Source: Ornatilinea apprima (lineage in GTDB: Bacteria; Chloroflexota; Anaerolineae; Anaerolineales; Anaerolineaceae). Taken from it: 64,000 nt of DNA. Every line of letters begins with the position of its first letter. Position 1 is the stretch's first letter. The position numbers and the translations under genes were made by a program. Positions 1 to 9,440 of the stretch are shown here, one piece after another. The stretch lies in assembly GCF_001306115.1 (NCBI RefSeq), contig NZ_LGCL01000016.1, positions 1 through 64,000 on the forward strand, given 5' to 3'. The notes under the pieces were generated by a model, which saw only the letters and a program-made list of their open reading frames with translations, ran no database searches and was not told the DNA's origin.

Positions 1-116
1 TTGCATGGCTTCAGAATTATCGTCGTATCCTGGTTCGGTTTGATCGCTTGGTTGAGAACTATATCGGCTTTGTCCATTTGGGCTGCTTGGTGATCTTACT
101 CAAACACTATTTTTGA
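1..116 (+). CDS. IS5-type transposase, C-terminal fragment
   Basis: The third forward frame runs open from the left edge to a TGA at 114-116 and reads AWLQNYRRILVRFDRLVEN followed by a hydrophobic tail. This matches the usual C-terminus of IS5-family (DDE) transposases: the W-x-x-N-[YF]-R-R-L-x-V-R-[FY]-[DE]-R block and then a hydrophobic end. Only about 37 codons are inside the window, so the catalytic core and the left end cannot be judged. The element must end within a few bases of the stop, because the convergent lipoprotein gene stops at 125. It may be a full insertion continuing upstream or a remnant. Confidence 0.75.
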   Translation, partial: AWLQNYRRILVRFDRLVENYIGFVHLGCLVILLKHYF

Positions 117-124
117 GATGACTT
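1..124. mobile_element. Right end of an IS5-like insertion sequence
   Basis: The transposase C-terminus ends at 116, and the next gene begins at its stop codon on the opposite strand at 125. The right terminus of the element should therefore lie within roughly 117-125. The terminal inverted repeat cannot be confirmed because the left end is outside the window. Confidence 0.5.
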
Positions 125-712
125 CTAATCAACAGGGACCCAGGGAATGTCATCATCAATATCTTCACCGGGTAGGACGGGAATATCAGGGAATTCTTCG
201 CCTTCCCGCAGCAGGGAACACTCAACCGCGTTCTGGGTCGTATCAGTATGAACAACGTAGCGCTTCCCGCCAGCCTCCAACAGAATCTGAAAACCGGGGG
301 TAATCACCTGTGCGTACATCTGATCGGGCTGCGGGCAACCCAAACTGGCGTCTGGCCATTCAACCGCGTAACAGCGCAGAATTTCAATCGAGTCGAGCGG
401 AATGTTCTGCTCTTCAGCAAGCAAGCCCCTGGCAACTTCTGTCATAGTGTCACAGCGCTTCGGCCATGTTTTCTGCGGCGGTAAGGGTTCTGTCGCCTCT
501 GCGGCGGGCAGACCAGTTGGGGCAGGGCGAGTTGGCTGCGCCTGTGGCGGCTCGGCAGCAACAGGCGGGGTGGGCGAGGCCACAGGCTGCACATCCGCAT
601 TTTGGGTTGGGTCGGGTTGCGTTTCACCTGAGGCTAGCGCCGGGGCGCACCCGGCTGCCGCGAGAAACAGGATAAGCAATAGCATCCCCTGCGTTTTTTT
701 CCGCACTTTCAT
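125..712 (-). CDS. Putative lipoprotein of unknown function
   Basis: This 195-residue protein starts with a charged n-region, a hydrophobic stretch and a lipobox-like AAAGC at about residues 18-22, so it is probably a lipoprotein anchored on the outer face of the membrane. Residues 25-80 are a Pro/Ala/Thr/Gln-rich linker. The globular remainder contains conserved-looking segments such as WPDASLGCPQPDQMYAQV and PGFQILLEAGGKRYVVHTD, which give the impression of a small beta-rich extracellular domain. A good ribosome binding site (AAAGGAG, 6 bases before ATG) supports the start. It lies between an IS end and the lipoate ligase and is not obviously in an operon. I do not recognise a function. Confidence 0.75.
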   Translation of the reverse strand: MKVRKKTQGMLLLILFLAAAGCAPALASGETQPDPTQNADVQPVASPTPPVAAEPPQAQPTRPAPTGLPAAEATEPLPPQKTWPKRCDTMTEVARGLLAEEQNIPLDSIEILRCYAVEWPDASLGCPQPDQMYAQVITPGFQILLEAGGKRYVVHTDTTQNAVECSLLREGEEFPDIPVLPGEDIDDDIPWVPVD

Positions 713-806
713 TCTTCGCTCCTTTCCCTGAGAAACAAATCGTGTGCAGATATAAGACGACGCAGAAGCCGGTCTGGTTCCGCTGGCGCGCTGGCCGCCT
801 ATTCCG

Positions 807-1796
807 TCAATAGATAAAATTCACAAAATCTTCAGCGCCAAACCCACCAAAGTAACGGTCAACCGCAAGGTTTTGCAGCGCTTGCAGCAAGCTTTCGCGC
901 TCAAAGCGGGTTCCAATGACAGCCGATTCAATATCGTGAATATCCCCTTCTCCCTGAAAATCGCCAAAGATTTTGAAACCCTCAACCATTCCTTTGTGAA
1001 CATCAATGCGCACTTCCACTTCACCAAAGGGGAAGCGTTCCACTTTCTTCACATTAAAGTCAGGCGAATGGCCAAAATTCCAATCCCACCGTGAGTAGCG
1101 CTCTTCATACAGTTTGTGAATCGCCTGCCAGTCCGCTTCGGTTAATTTGTATTCCGGAATGGTGGGCAACCCGGCAAAAATGCCTTCCAGTAAGCGCTGG
1201 CGAAAGGTGAGGGTGTCCATCTCTTCGCTGAGATACTCGCTGATATTCGCCACCCGGCTGCGCACTGACTTGATACCCTTGGATTCGATTTTTGACATCT
1301 TCACATTTAATGCCGCCACAAGATGCTCCAGGTTGGTATTTAGCAGCAGTGTGCCGTGGCTGTACATGCGCCGCGTGGTGGTGTACTGCGCGTTGCCAGA
1401 AATTTTGCGGCCTTCCACCAGAATATCGTTGCGCCCGCTCAGTTCCGCGGGCACGCCCAATGAATGCAAAACTTCAATCACCGGTCCGGTAAATTTCTTG
1501 AAATTCTTGAAGTTATCGCGCGAGTAATTGGAAATAAAGCTAAAATTCAAATTTCCCAGATCATGATACACTGCCCCGCCCCCCGAAAGCCGCCGCACCA
1601 CATGCACGCCGTTTTGCTCCACGTATTCATGATTGATCTCTTCCAAGGTGTTCTGATTGCGGCCAATGATGATAGATGGCTGATTAATATAGAAAAGCAG
1701 AATATCCTCATCGGTATCCAGCGTGCGCAGCAAATGCTCTTCAATGGCCAGGTTAACGCGCGGATCGTATGTGTTCTGATTGTCAACAAAGATCAT
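807..1796 (-). CDS. lplA: Lipoate-protein ligase A
   Basis: This 329-residue protein has the length and motifs of LplA. RRLSGGGAVYHDLGNLNFS (about 69-87) is the lipoate/ATP-binding signature, and GRKISGNAQ (about 129-137) carries the catalytic lysine. The C-terminal accessory domain (about 250-329) is present. The enzyme activates free lipoate with ATP and attaches it to lysines of lipoyl domains. The two E2 proteins in this window (8090-9439 and 57553-58902) both have an N-terminal lipoyl domain and are natural substrates. The start is supported by GGAGG four bases upstream. No LipB or LipA gene is seen nearby. Confidence 0.95.
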   Translation of the reverse strand: MIFVDNQNTYDPRVNLAIEEHLLRTLDTDEDILLFYINQPSIIIGRNQNTLEEINHEYVEQNGVHVVRRLSGGGAVYHDLGNLNFSFISNYSRDNFKNFKKFTGPVIEVLHSLGVPAELSGRNDILVEGRKISGNAQYTTTRRMYSHGTLLLNTNLEHLVAALNVKMSKIESKGIKSVRSRVANISEYLSEEMDTLTFRQRLLEGIFAGLPTIPEYKLTEADWQAIHKLYEERYSRWDWNFGHSPDFNVKKVERFPFGEVEVRIDVHKGMVEGFKIFGDFQGEGDIHDIESAVIGTRFERESLLQALQNLAVDRYFGGFGAEDFVNFIY

Positions 1797-1849
1797 GTGT
1801 CCTCCAAAATGAAACAGATTAACAATAACCGAAAAAAGGATCGGTCTAC

Positions 1850-1878
1850 ATTATACGTATTTTTCTCCGATTTTCCAA
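1850..1878 (-). promoter_or_regulatory. Candidate sigma70 promoter for lplA
   Basis: Read on the minus strand, TTGGAA and TATAAT are separated by 17 bases and lie about 55 bases upstream of the lplA start codon. The -10 box is perfect and the -35 box is weak. This is pattern matching only. Confidence 0.5.
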
Positions 1879-1905
1879 TTTGGTTTCAAAGCTTACACAG
1901 TAGAA

Positions 1906-1935
1906 TTGAATGTGCGATCAGGAAAATCATATAAA
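1906..1935 (+). promoter_or_regulatory. Candidate sigma70 promoter for the kinase operon
   Basis: TTGAAT and TATAAA are separated by 18 bases, about 75 bases upstream of the histidine kinase start at 2011. It is back to back with the lplA promoter candidate. The match is moderate. Confidence 0.4.
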
Positions 1936-2010
1936 ATATAGGTACTTACACGCTACAATCAATATAACTATGGTCTCCTCTTAAGATTTCCATAGATTTA
2001 TGGGGCAAAT

Positions 2011-4482
2011 ATGCGCAACTCCCAACCCCGATCACCATTTATTTCGGCACTCAGGATCGCAATTCTTTATCTGGTCGCCGCCAGTATATGGATTGTGTTT
2101 TCTGACCGAGTAGTGGAGTGGTTGGTCGTGGATAAAAGCAATCTCACCCAGGCGCAGACGATTAAAGGTATCTTCTTTATCGTGATGATGAGCGTATTGC
2201 TTTTCATTGAGCGCAAGCATGCCGATGAGAACTTGCAAAGAGTTACCTTTCAGCGTGCTTCTCTGGCAAACAACATCCCTCAAAAGCTGTATATCAAAGA
2301 TTTGGGGCTGGTATATACCTTTTGCAACCAGCAATATGCCGTTGATTTCAACCTGCCGCCTGAAAACATCGTTGGTAAAACTGATTTAGATCTGCTACCA
2401 GAACCGGACGCGCAGAAAAACCAGCAGTCTGACAGAATGGTGATAGAAAAAGGGGAATTAATTGAGTTTGACGACACCCGCTTGCTGAGTAATGGAAAGA
2501 AGCAAATCATCCATACCATTAAATCACCCATGCGAGATTCGAAAGGAGAAGTAACCGGTCTGCTGGGTATTTTCTGGGATGTCTCTGAGCAGCGCGGGGC
2601 GGCAGAAGCAGTTCGGGCAAGCCAGCAGAAACTGCAGCTCTTAATCGAGAGAATGCCCATTGCCTGCATTTTGCACCGCAAAGACTTTTGTTTTGAATAT
2701 TTCAATCCCGCTGCCGAGAAGATTTTTGGTTATTCCAACCTTCAAATCACTGGCATATGCCCATCAGAAACGATTTTTGCAAACGACGACTCTACAGCGC
2801 TCGAGGAGATAAAGAACCTCATTACGTCCGGTGAGACCAACATCAGCCGCCTGGTAACTTGCACCTTGGCGGATGGAAGAACAATTCAGTGTGAATGGAA
2901 CAGCACACCGCTTTATGACGAACAGGGAAATCTCAGCGGTGTTGTTTCCATGGTGCTGGATGTTACTGAACGGCTCCAGCACGAAAAAGAGATGAAAGAA
3001 ATCAGCCAGCATTTGCAGGCAATCGTCAGCGCAACGCCATTGGCGGTGATTGCGATTGACAGAGAAGGAAAGATTATTTCCTGGAACCCGGCTGCAGAAG
3101 ATATTTTTGGTTGGAGCGCCAAGGAAGCCATCGGTCAAATAGTCCCATTTGTTCCCGAATCAAAACGGAATGAGTTTTATTCAATACTGCGACGCGTGAT
3201 TGCCGGTGAGAAAATCACCAACTTCGAGGCTACTCGGGCTCGGAAGGATGGATCTGAAATCGCGGTTAGCCTCTCCACCGCCCCAATGATCAACGCCAAT
3301 GGCGAAACGACCGGTGTGGTTTCTGTGATTACAGATATTACCCAACAAAAAAGAGACCATGAGATGATTCAAGCGTCGCAAGAATTCATCACCGCGCTGT
3401 TGGAGAACGCTCCGGTTCCAATCTACGTCAGTGACCCTCAAAACACTTATATACAAAGCAACCAATCATGGGAAAGAGTGTTAGGCAAACCAAAGGAAGA
3501 AATTATTGGGACCTCGGTGGATGAGTTGCTGCCGCAAAGCGCGGCCGCCTTGCGAAAACAAATCAACAAGCGGGTCATAGAGGAAAAGAAGCCTATCGAA
3601 TTTGAAGAGAATATTTGGTTAGGCGGCCAGGAATATTATTTCGAAACGGTCGAATTTCCATTAAAAGATTTACAGGAGCGCGTTTACGCCGTCGGGTCCA
3701 TATCCATTGATATCACCGACCGAAAAAAAGCCCAACTCGCGTTGGAAAAGCTCAACAATGAGCTGGAGCGGTTGGTTCACCAACGCACGCAAGAATTGGA
3801 ATCCAAAAACAAAGAATTGGAAACCTTTGCTTATTCCGTCTCACATGACCTCAAAGCGCCACTGCGCGGCATGGATGGATACAGCCGTCTGCTGGTCGAA
3901 GGATACGCGGATAAACTGGATGAAGACGGCATGCATTTTGTGCGTTCAATCCGAAACGCAGCCAATCACATGAATCAGTTGATTGATGACCTGCTGGCTT
4001 TCTCACGGCTGGAAAGGCGCTCGCTCCAGTTGAGCACTGTTAACCCAAATATGGTTGTGGATCAACAGCTGAATCTGTACATGGATCAGATTTCCTCTCG
4101 AAACATCCGGATCCACAAGAACATTCCTTTTGATACAATAAATACAGATAGTGAAAGCTTTTTACAAGCGATTCGCAATTTAATTGATAATGCGATTAAA
4201 TTTACAAAAAACACCGAACACCCTGAAATCACCATTGGTGGTGAAGAAAAAGACGACCGCTATATTTTGTGGGTAAGCGATAATGGTGAAGGATTTGACG
4301 AGAAATATGCGGAAAAAGTGTTTGAGATTTTTCAGCGGCTCCATCGTTCTGAAGAGTATCCCGGCACCGGCATTGGCCTGGCGATTGTGAGAAAAGCCAT
4401 GGAACGCCTGGGAGGCAGGGCTTACGCCAAGAGCACGCCTGGTAAGGGGGCCACATTCTTCTTGGAGATACAAAAGCGATGA
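2011..4482 (+). CDS. Membrane-bound multi-PAS sensor histidine kinase
   Basis: This 823-residue protein has two N-terminal membrane segments (about 11-30 and 50-68), then four PAS domains (roughly 75-195, 205-320, 328-445, 452-570). A coiled-coil linker leads to a phytochrome-type HisKA domain with the phospho-acceptor in VSHDLKAPLRG (His612). The HATPase_c domain has the N box NLIDNAIKFTKN and the G boxes DNGEGFD and GTGIGLAIV. It should autophosphorylate in response to signals sensed by the PAS domains. Its TGA overlaps the ATG of the next gene (ATGA), so it is translationally coupled to the small response regulator, its likely partner. The ligand cannot be deduced. Confidence 0.92.
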   Translation: MRNSQPRSPFISALRIAILYLVAASIWIVFSDRVVEWLVVDKSNLTQAQTIKGIFFIVMMSVLLFIERKHADENLQRVTFQRASLANNIPQKLYIKDLGLVYTFCNQQYAVDFNLPPENIVGKTDLDLLPEPDAQKNQQSDRMVIEKGELIEFDDTRLLSNGKKQIIHTIKSPMRDSKGEVTGLLGIFWDVSEQRGAAEAVRASQQKLQLLIERMPIACILHRKDFCFEYFNPAAEKIFGYSNLQITGICPSETIFANDDSTALEEIKNLITSGETNISRLVTCTLADGRTIQCEWNSTPLYDEQGNLSGVVSMVLDVTERLQHEKEMKEISQHLQAIVSATPLAVIAIDREGKIISWNPAAEDIFGWSAKEAIGQIVPFVPESKRNEFYSILRRVIAGEKITNFEATRARKDGSEIAVSLSTAPMINANGETTGVVSVITDITQQKRDHEMIQASQEFITALLENAPVPIYVSDPQNTYIQSNQSWERVLGKPKEEIIGTSVDELLPQSAAALRKQINKRVIEEKKPIEFEENIWLGGQEYYFETVEFPLKDLQERVYAVGSISIDITDRKKAQLALEKLNNELERLVHQRTQELESKNKELETFAYSVSHDLKAPLRGMDGYSRLLVEGYADKLDEDGMHFVRSIRNAANHMNQLIDDLLAFSRLERRSLQLSTVNPNMVVDQQLNLYMDQISSRNIRIHKNIPFDTINTDSESFLQAIRNLIDNAIKFTKNTEHPEITIGGEEKDDRYILWVSDNGEGFDEKYAEKVFEIFQRLHRSEEYPGTGIGLAIVRKAMERLGGRAYAKSTPGKGATFFLEIQKR

Positions 4483-4901
4483 AAGACGATGTGCGCCCCA
4501 TCTTGTTAGTGGAAGACAATCCAATGGATGTTGATTTGGCCCTGCGAGCATTCAGGCGGCGGAAAGCGGCCAACGATATTCCTGTGGCCAGGGATGGCGA
4601 AGAAGCCATCGATTTATTGGAAGAATGGAAGAATGGGAAGACCTTACCCATTGTGATTTTACTGGATATCAATTTGCCGAAGATTTCAGGGCTGGAAGTA
4701 TTGAAGACCTATAAGGCGAACCCCATCACACAACGAATTCCGGTAGTGATGCTGACCACATCGAAAGAAGATAAAGATGTAGCTGAAGCCTACCAGCTTG
4801 GCGCCAACTCGTACATTGTCAAGCCCGTCGATTTTTCGAAATTCATGGAAATCGCTGAACAAATTGAATTGTATTGGGCCGTGCTAAACTTTACAGGATA
4901 A
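4479..4901 (+). CDS. Rcp1/CheY-like single-domain response regulator
   Basis: This is a stand-alone receiver of 140 residues with the acidic pocket (VEDNPMD), the phospho-acceptor in LLDINLP (Asp63) and the conserved Thr and Lys (LTTSKED and VKPVDF). The insert between the acidic pocket and the phospho-site, and the pairing with a phytochrome-type HisKA kinase, are typical of the Rcp1 subgroup of phosphorelay regulators. It has no output domain. It probably relays phosphate between the upstream kinase and the downstream double-receiver HD-GYP protein, which starts five bases after this stop. Confidence 0.92.
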   Translation: MKDDVRPILLVEDNPMDVDLALRAFRRRKAANDIPVARDGEEAIDLLEEWKNGKTLPIVILLDINLPKISGLEVLKTYKANPITQRIPVVMLTTSKEDKDVAEAYQLGANSYIVKPVDFSKFMEIAEQIELYWAVLNFTG

Positions 4902-4906
4902 GTGCC

Positions 4907-7900
4907 ATGAAAGTTCTTTACCTGGAAGACAATCCTTCTGACATTGATTTGACGTGTAGAGAGATCGCCAAGATAGCTCCAGATATCAATTTAGAAGTTG
5001 TCAATAATTTACAGGAAGCCCGTGAAAAGCTTCTCCAGTCAGAGGCGGATAGTTTTGATGTCCTGTTGAGCGACTTACGGCTTCCGGATGGAACTGGCTT
5101 GGAATTATTGGCCGAGATTCGGGAGGCCGCTTTACAAATCGCCGTTGTCATCGTGACCTCTGGTGGGGATGAAGACGCGGCAGTAGCAGCCCTCAAAGCT
5201 GGCGCGGACGATTATATTGTCAAGCGCGCGGATTATCTGAAACACCTTCCTTTCACGCTGGCCAATGCATATCAGCAAAACAGGGTCAAGTCGAACACCA
5301 TTTCAAGACCGCTAAGCATTTTGTACGCGGAACATAACCTGGTTGATATTGATCTCACCACCCGGCACCTGCAGCGTAAAGCGCCTTATTTTCACCTGGA
5401 AGTCGCGCATAGTGGTCCGAAGGTGATCGATATTTTAAAATCGCCCAACCAAAAGGCATTCGACCTGCTGCTCTTGGATTACCGTCTGCCAGGCGAAAGC
5501 GGCCTGGAAGTGCTGAAAGAGCTGCGAATCAACAATATTGATATCCCCGTCATCATGGTCACCGGGCAGGGCGATGAAGAGGTGGCGCTGCAAGCGATTC
5601 GGCTGGGTGCAGCGGACTATATAATAAAAAATACGGGTTACTTACACCAGCTGCCTTATGCTATTGAGAATGTGATTAAGTCGGTTGAACGGGAGCGGCA
5701 ACAGACCGCACTGCGGGAAAGCCAGGCACGGCTGCAAGCCTTATTTAACAACGCGCAAGACGCGTTTTTGCTGCTGAATGATGAATCTGAGATTGTGGAT
5801 GCCAACCGCACGGCAACCAAAATTTTGAGGTACACACAATCTGAGCTGGTCAAAATGAAGAATATCGATCTTCTGCCAGCCGATCAGAAACCCTTCCATG
5901 CCAGTTGGATGCAAGCACTATTGCAGGAGGGGGTGCTGGAGACTGAGACTCAGTTGGTAAGAAAAGACGGAACAATGATCTTTGTGGAAGTAAGGTCTGC
6001 GGCTAACATCATCCCCGGCATCCACCTTTCCGTTATCCATGACATTACCAGCCGCAAAAAGGCGGAAGAACAGGTGCGCAAGTTATCGCGCGCGGTAGAT
6101 CAGAGTCCTATTGCCGTGCTCATCACAGACACCAGCGGTAATGTTGAGTATGCCAATCCATTTTTTTCCGACCTGACCGGATTTACCTTCCAGGAAATCG
6201 AGGGGAAATCGATCACCAAATTTTTAGGGATCACTGAACCAATTGAAACGTTGTTCAACCGTCAGGATAAGGGCAAATCTGCGCTGGAGCGGCTGATTTC
6301 AAGCAAAACCGGGGAAGCCTTCTGGTTCTCCATCGTCGTATCACCCATTTATAACGGGTCTGAAGCCATCTCAAATTACGTTGTAATTTGCCAGAATATC
6401 ACCGAGCGCATCCAGGCCATGCAGCAAATCAAGAAGGAATCGGACCGTGCTCAATCGATGGCGCGCACTGCGGCGCGATTGAACGAAGAGCTGGACCAGG
6501 CCAATATTTTGCGTATTATTCGGGAAGAAATGAAAACGGCGGCAGGGATTGACGATGTCATCATCTTCACCTGGAATGAAAACCAAAAAACGTTTACTAT
6601 ACCCGATCCAACCGCAGCACAAAAAAAGCTGACACGGGCTGTGTTTACAGCGTTGCAGACGGAAAGTGGCCTGACAAAATCTTCACAACCCTACTTTTTA
6701 ACCCATCGCAGTGCATGGCTGCCTGGATTAAGCCCGGCCGACTGCCGCGACGAGATCACGGTGTTGAAGATGGTTCGCGGCAACCAGTTGATCAGTATGG
6801 TTGTGGCTTTTTCAGAGACACCTTTGAGCGAAGATACCATCGCGCTGATCACTGATTTATCCAACGAAGGCGCGCAAGCCATTCTCAACGCGCAGCTGTT
6901 TGAAAATGTAAAGAAGCGCCTGCACCAGGTGCAGGCACTAAACCGCATCGAAAACACCATTTCAAGCTCCACAGATACCCGCCTGGTTCTCAACACCATC
7001 GTAGAAGAAGCCATTATTCTATTGGACGTGGACGCCATGGACGTTTATCTGTTGGATGAGACTTCTTTCACGTTGACCTTCTCGGAAGGTAAAGGCTTTA
7101 ACTACGGCCGCAATAAACAGTTGAAAGTAAGGTTGGGTGAAGGGCTGGCCGGAAAAGTTGCCCTACAAAGAGAAACAACCATCATCCCCGATTTACGGTT
7201 ACATTCCATGTCCCCGGAAGATGCGGAGCTAACCAGCCTGGAGCGGTTAATCAGCTATATCGGCGTTCCCATCATCGCCAAGGGCAGGCTCAGGGGAGTC
7301 ATTCAAGCCTATAATCGCAGCAAGTTCAACCCAGACCAGGAATGGCTCGACCTGATCAATTCTCTTGCCAAGCAGGCTGCCGTTGCTTTGGAAAATTCAA
7401 GCCTGTTTGAAAACCTGGAACGCTCCAATTTCCAACTGCTCATGGCATATGACACCACCATCGAGGGCTGGTCACGCGCTTTAGACTTGCGCGACAAAGA
7501 AACGGAAGGCCACACGCAGCGGGTAACCACATTAACGCTGCAGCTGGCGAGACTGATTGGGGTGGATGAAAACGAGCTTATCCATATGAGGCGCGGCGCC
7601 CTGCTGCACGATATTGGAAAAATGGGCGTGCCGGATCAAATTCTGCTCAAGCCTGGCCCTTTGACCCCCGAAGAATGGGAAATCATGCGCAAACACCCCA
7701 CGTATGCCTACGAGCTGCTGCTGCCCATCCAGTTTCTCAAACCCGCTCTGGATATTCCGTACTGCCACCATGAGAAGTGGGACGGCAGCGGCTACCCGCG
7801 CGGATTAAGCGGCGAATCGATACCGATTGCGGCGCGAATTTTTGCGGTGATTGATGTATGGGACGCGCTCAGCTCAGACCGGCCTTACCGATCTGCCTGG

Positions 7901-8014
7901 CCTGAACCCAAAGTGCTGGACTATATCGAAGAAAATTCAGGCTCGCATTTCGACCCGAATGTGGTCAGGGCGTTCAAGAACCTGGTCAAGAGCAACGGCT
8001 TTAAGAGCCACTAA
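4907..8014 (+). CDS. REC-REC-PAS-PAS-GAF HD-GYP phosphodiesterase
   Basis: This 1035-residue cytoplasmic protein has two tandem receivers (LYLEDNPSDID... and LYAEHNLVDID..., the second with a modified acidic pocket), two PAS domains (about 275-395 and 400-515), a region resembling a divergent GAF (about 540-675), a clear GAF (about 690-840) and a C-terminal HD-GYP domain. The HD-GYP hallmarks are all present: LLHDIGKMGVP, HHEKWDGSGYPRGL and DVWDALSSDRPYR. It is therefore a likely cyclic-di-GMP phosphodiesterase gated by phosphorylation and ligand binding. I chose ATG 4907 (MKVLYLEDNPSD) because the receiver fold begins there; a longer frame from 4874 would overlap the previous gene. It forms an operon with the two preceding genes. 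Confidence 0.92.
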   Translation: MKVLYLEDNPSDIDLTCREIAKIAPDINLEVVNNLQEAREKLLQSEADSFDVLLSDLRLPDGTGLELLAEIREAALQIAVVIVTSGGDEDAAVAALKAGADDYIVKRADYLKHLPFTLANAYQQNRVKSNTISRPLSILYAEHNLVDIDLTTRHLQRKAPYFHLEVAHSGPKVIDILKSPNQKAFDLLLLDYRLPGESGLEVLKELRINNIDIPVIMVTGQGDEEVALQAIRLGAADYIIKNTGYLHQLPYAIENVIKSVERERQQTALRESQARLQALFNNAQDAFLLLNDESEIVDANRTATKILRYTQSELVKMKNIDLLPADQKPFHASWMQALLQEGVLETETQLVRKDGTMIFVEVRSAANIIPGIHLSVIHDITSRKKAEEQVRKLSRAVDQSPIAVLITDTSGNVEYANPFFSDLTGFTFQEIEGKSITKFLGITEPIETLFNRQDKGKSALERLISSKTGEAFWFSIVVSPIYNGSEAISNYVVICQNITERIQAMQQIKKESDRAQSMARTAARLNEELDQANILRIIREEMKTAAGIDDVIIFTWNENQKTFTIPDPTAAQKKLTRAVFTALQTESGLTKSSQPYFLTHRSAWLPGLSPADCRDEITVLKMVRGNQLISMVVAFSETPLSEDTIALITDLSNEGAQAILNAQLFENVKKRLHQVQALNRIENTISSSTDTRLVLNTIVEEAIILLDVDAMDVYLLDETSFTLTFSEGKGFNYGRNKQLKVRLGEGLAGKVALQRETTIIPDLRLHSMSPEDAELTSLERLISYIGVPIIAKGRLRGVIQAYNRSKFNPDQEWLDLINSLAKQAAVALENSSLFENLERSNFQLLMAYDTTIEGWSRALDLRDKETEGHTQRVTTLTLQLARLIGVDENELIHMRRGALLHDIGKMGVPDQILLKPGPLTPEEWEIMRKHPTYAYELLLPIQFLKPALDIPYCHHEKWDGSGYPRGLSGESIPIAARIFAVIDVWDALSSDRPYRSAWPEPKVLDYIEENSGSHFDPNVVRAFKNLVKSNGFKSH

Positions 8015-8017
8015 ACA

Positions 8018-8056
8018 GAAAAACCTTCTGAGGAACATCACTTAGAAGGTTTTTTC
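8018..8056. terminator. Bidirectional terminator hairpin
   Basis: GAAAAACCTTCT (8018-8029) pairs with AGAAGGTTTTTT (8044-8055), with A and T tracts on the two sides. It lies between two convergent genes (HD-GYP protein and E2) and could serve both strands. Confidence 0.85.
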
Positions 8057-8089
8057 TTATTCATTTTCAGAACCGGTTGACCGGAAGTT

Positions 8090-9439
8090 CTAGTAAAGCA
8101 GCAAATCCGGGTTTTCCATCACGCTGCGTAAATCAGCCATGAATTGGGCGGCCACAGCGCCGTCAACGGTGCGGTGATCAGCGGAGAGGGTCATGCGCAT
8201 AATGGGTCGAATAACCATTTCATCGTTGACAACGACCACTTCCTTTTGCACCGCGCCGACAGCCAGAATACCGGCCTGACCAGCGTTGAGAATGGCGGTG
8301 AACTGCTCAATGCCAAAGGGCCCCAGGTTGGAAATTGTGAAAGTGCCGCCTGTTACATCTGAGGGGGTAAGACGGCTTTCGCGGGCGCGTTTGGCCAGGT
8401 CATTAATCTCGGCGGCAAGCTGGGCAACGCCTTTCTTCTCCACGTTGCGCACTACCGGCACAATCAGTCCATCTTCCAGCGCCACGGCGATGCCGATATT
8501 GGCAGTTTTATACTGGCGAATCTCATCACCGGTCAGCGTGCTATTCAAGCGCGGATGGCGCAGCAGCGTCCAGGCTACGGCGCGTGTGAGCAGAGCGGTC
8601 ATTGAAATCTTTTCTTCACCGCGTTTGGCAGCCTGCTCGTTCATGCGCTTGCGCAGGCCTTCCAGAGAAGACACATCAATGCTCATGGTGAACATAATAT
8701 GCGGCGCAGATTGGTAGCTGGCCACCATGCGGTCGGCGATGGTGCGGCGCATGCCTTTAAGCGGGATGGTGTCAAAGTCGGCTGAGGATGCTTGAGCGGT
8801 AGCCTGCGGTTGGGCTGGCGCTGCGGCTTGCGGAGCGGTGCTGAGGAAGTCTTGCACGTCACTTTCCTGCACCCGGCCGCGCGGGCCGCTACCCGCGACC
8901 GTGTCCAAATCCACGCCCCCTTCCCGGGCAACGCGGCGGGCGGCTGGTGTGGCGCGCACTTTCCCTTCTTCTCCGCGCCGCGCCAGCGCGGATTCCACAT
9001 CGGCCTTAGTGATGGTCTGTTTGGGTCCACTGCCCTGTACAGCCGACAGATCGAGCGCGTTGGCTGCTGCCATGCGCTGAGCAACGGGTGTAGCTGAGGC
9101 CGGCGCGGATACCGGCGCTTTGGGCGCTTCTGCCGCGGCAGCAGCCGGCGCCGGTTGGGGCGTCGCAGCAGCAGGCGCGCCGCCCGCGGGCAGGCTCTCG
9201 CCCGCGCCGAGCAGATAAGCAATAACGGTGGTTACCGGAACGCTTTCACCTTCTTTGGCAGTCACACCAGCCAGAACGCCGTCACCGGGGCTTTCCACGT
9301 CCATGGTTACTTTGTCGGTTTCCACCGAGAAGATGGCTTCGCCTTTTTTCACCGCGTCGCCTTCTTTTTTATACCAGGAGATAATTTGACCGGTCTCCTG
9401 AGACATTTCAAACTTGGGCATAATTACGGGTACGGGCAT
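8090..9439 (-). CDS. pdhC: 2-oxoacid dehydrogenase E2 with two subunit-binding domains
   Basis: This is a dihydrolipoamide acyltransferase of 449 residues. It has an N-terminal lipoyl domain (lysine in VETDKVTMDVES), an Ala/Pro linker and two peripheral subunit-binding domains (ATPVAQRMAAAN...GSGPKQTITKADV and ATPAARRVAREG...GSGPRGRVQESDV). A second linker leads to the catalytic domain with the active-site motif ADHRTVDG near the C-terminus. A longer frame exists, but the real start is ATG 9439: MPVPVIMPKFEMS is the normal start of lipoyl domains, and GAGG lies upstream at the end of the E1beta gene. The gene is third in an E1alpha-E1beta-E2 operon and starts one base after the E1beta stop. 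Pyruvate or acetoin are both possible substrates. No E3 gene is adjacent. Confidence 0.93.
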   Translation of the reverse strand: MPVPVIMPKFEMSQETGQIISWYKKEGDAVKKGEAIFSVETDKVTMDVESPGDGVLAGVTAKEGESVPVTTVIAYLLGAGESLPAGGAPAAATPQPAPAAAAAEAPKAPVSAPASATPVAQRMAAANALDLSAVQGSGPKQTITKADVESALARRGEEGKVRATPAARRVAREGGVDLDTVAGSGPRGRVQESDVQDFLSTAPQAAAPAQPQATAQASSADFDTIPLKGMRRTIADRMVASYQSAPHIMFTMSIDVSSLEGLRKRMNEQAAKRGEEKISMTALLTRAVAWTLLRHPRLNSTLTGDEIRQYKTANIGIAVALEDGLIVPVVRNVEKKGVAQLAAEINDLAKRARESRLTPSDVTGGTFTISNLGPFGIEQFTAILNAGQAGILAVGAVQKEVVVVNDEMVIRPIMRMTLSADHRTVDGAVAAQFMADLRSVMENPDLLLY

Positions 9440-9440
9440 T

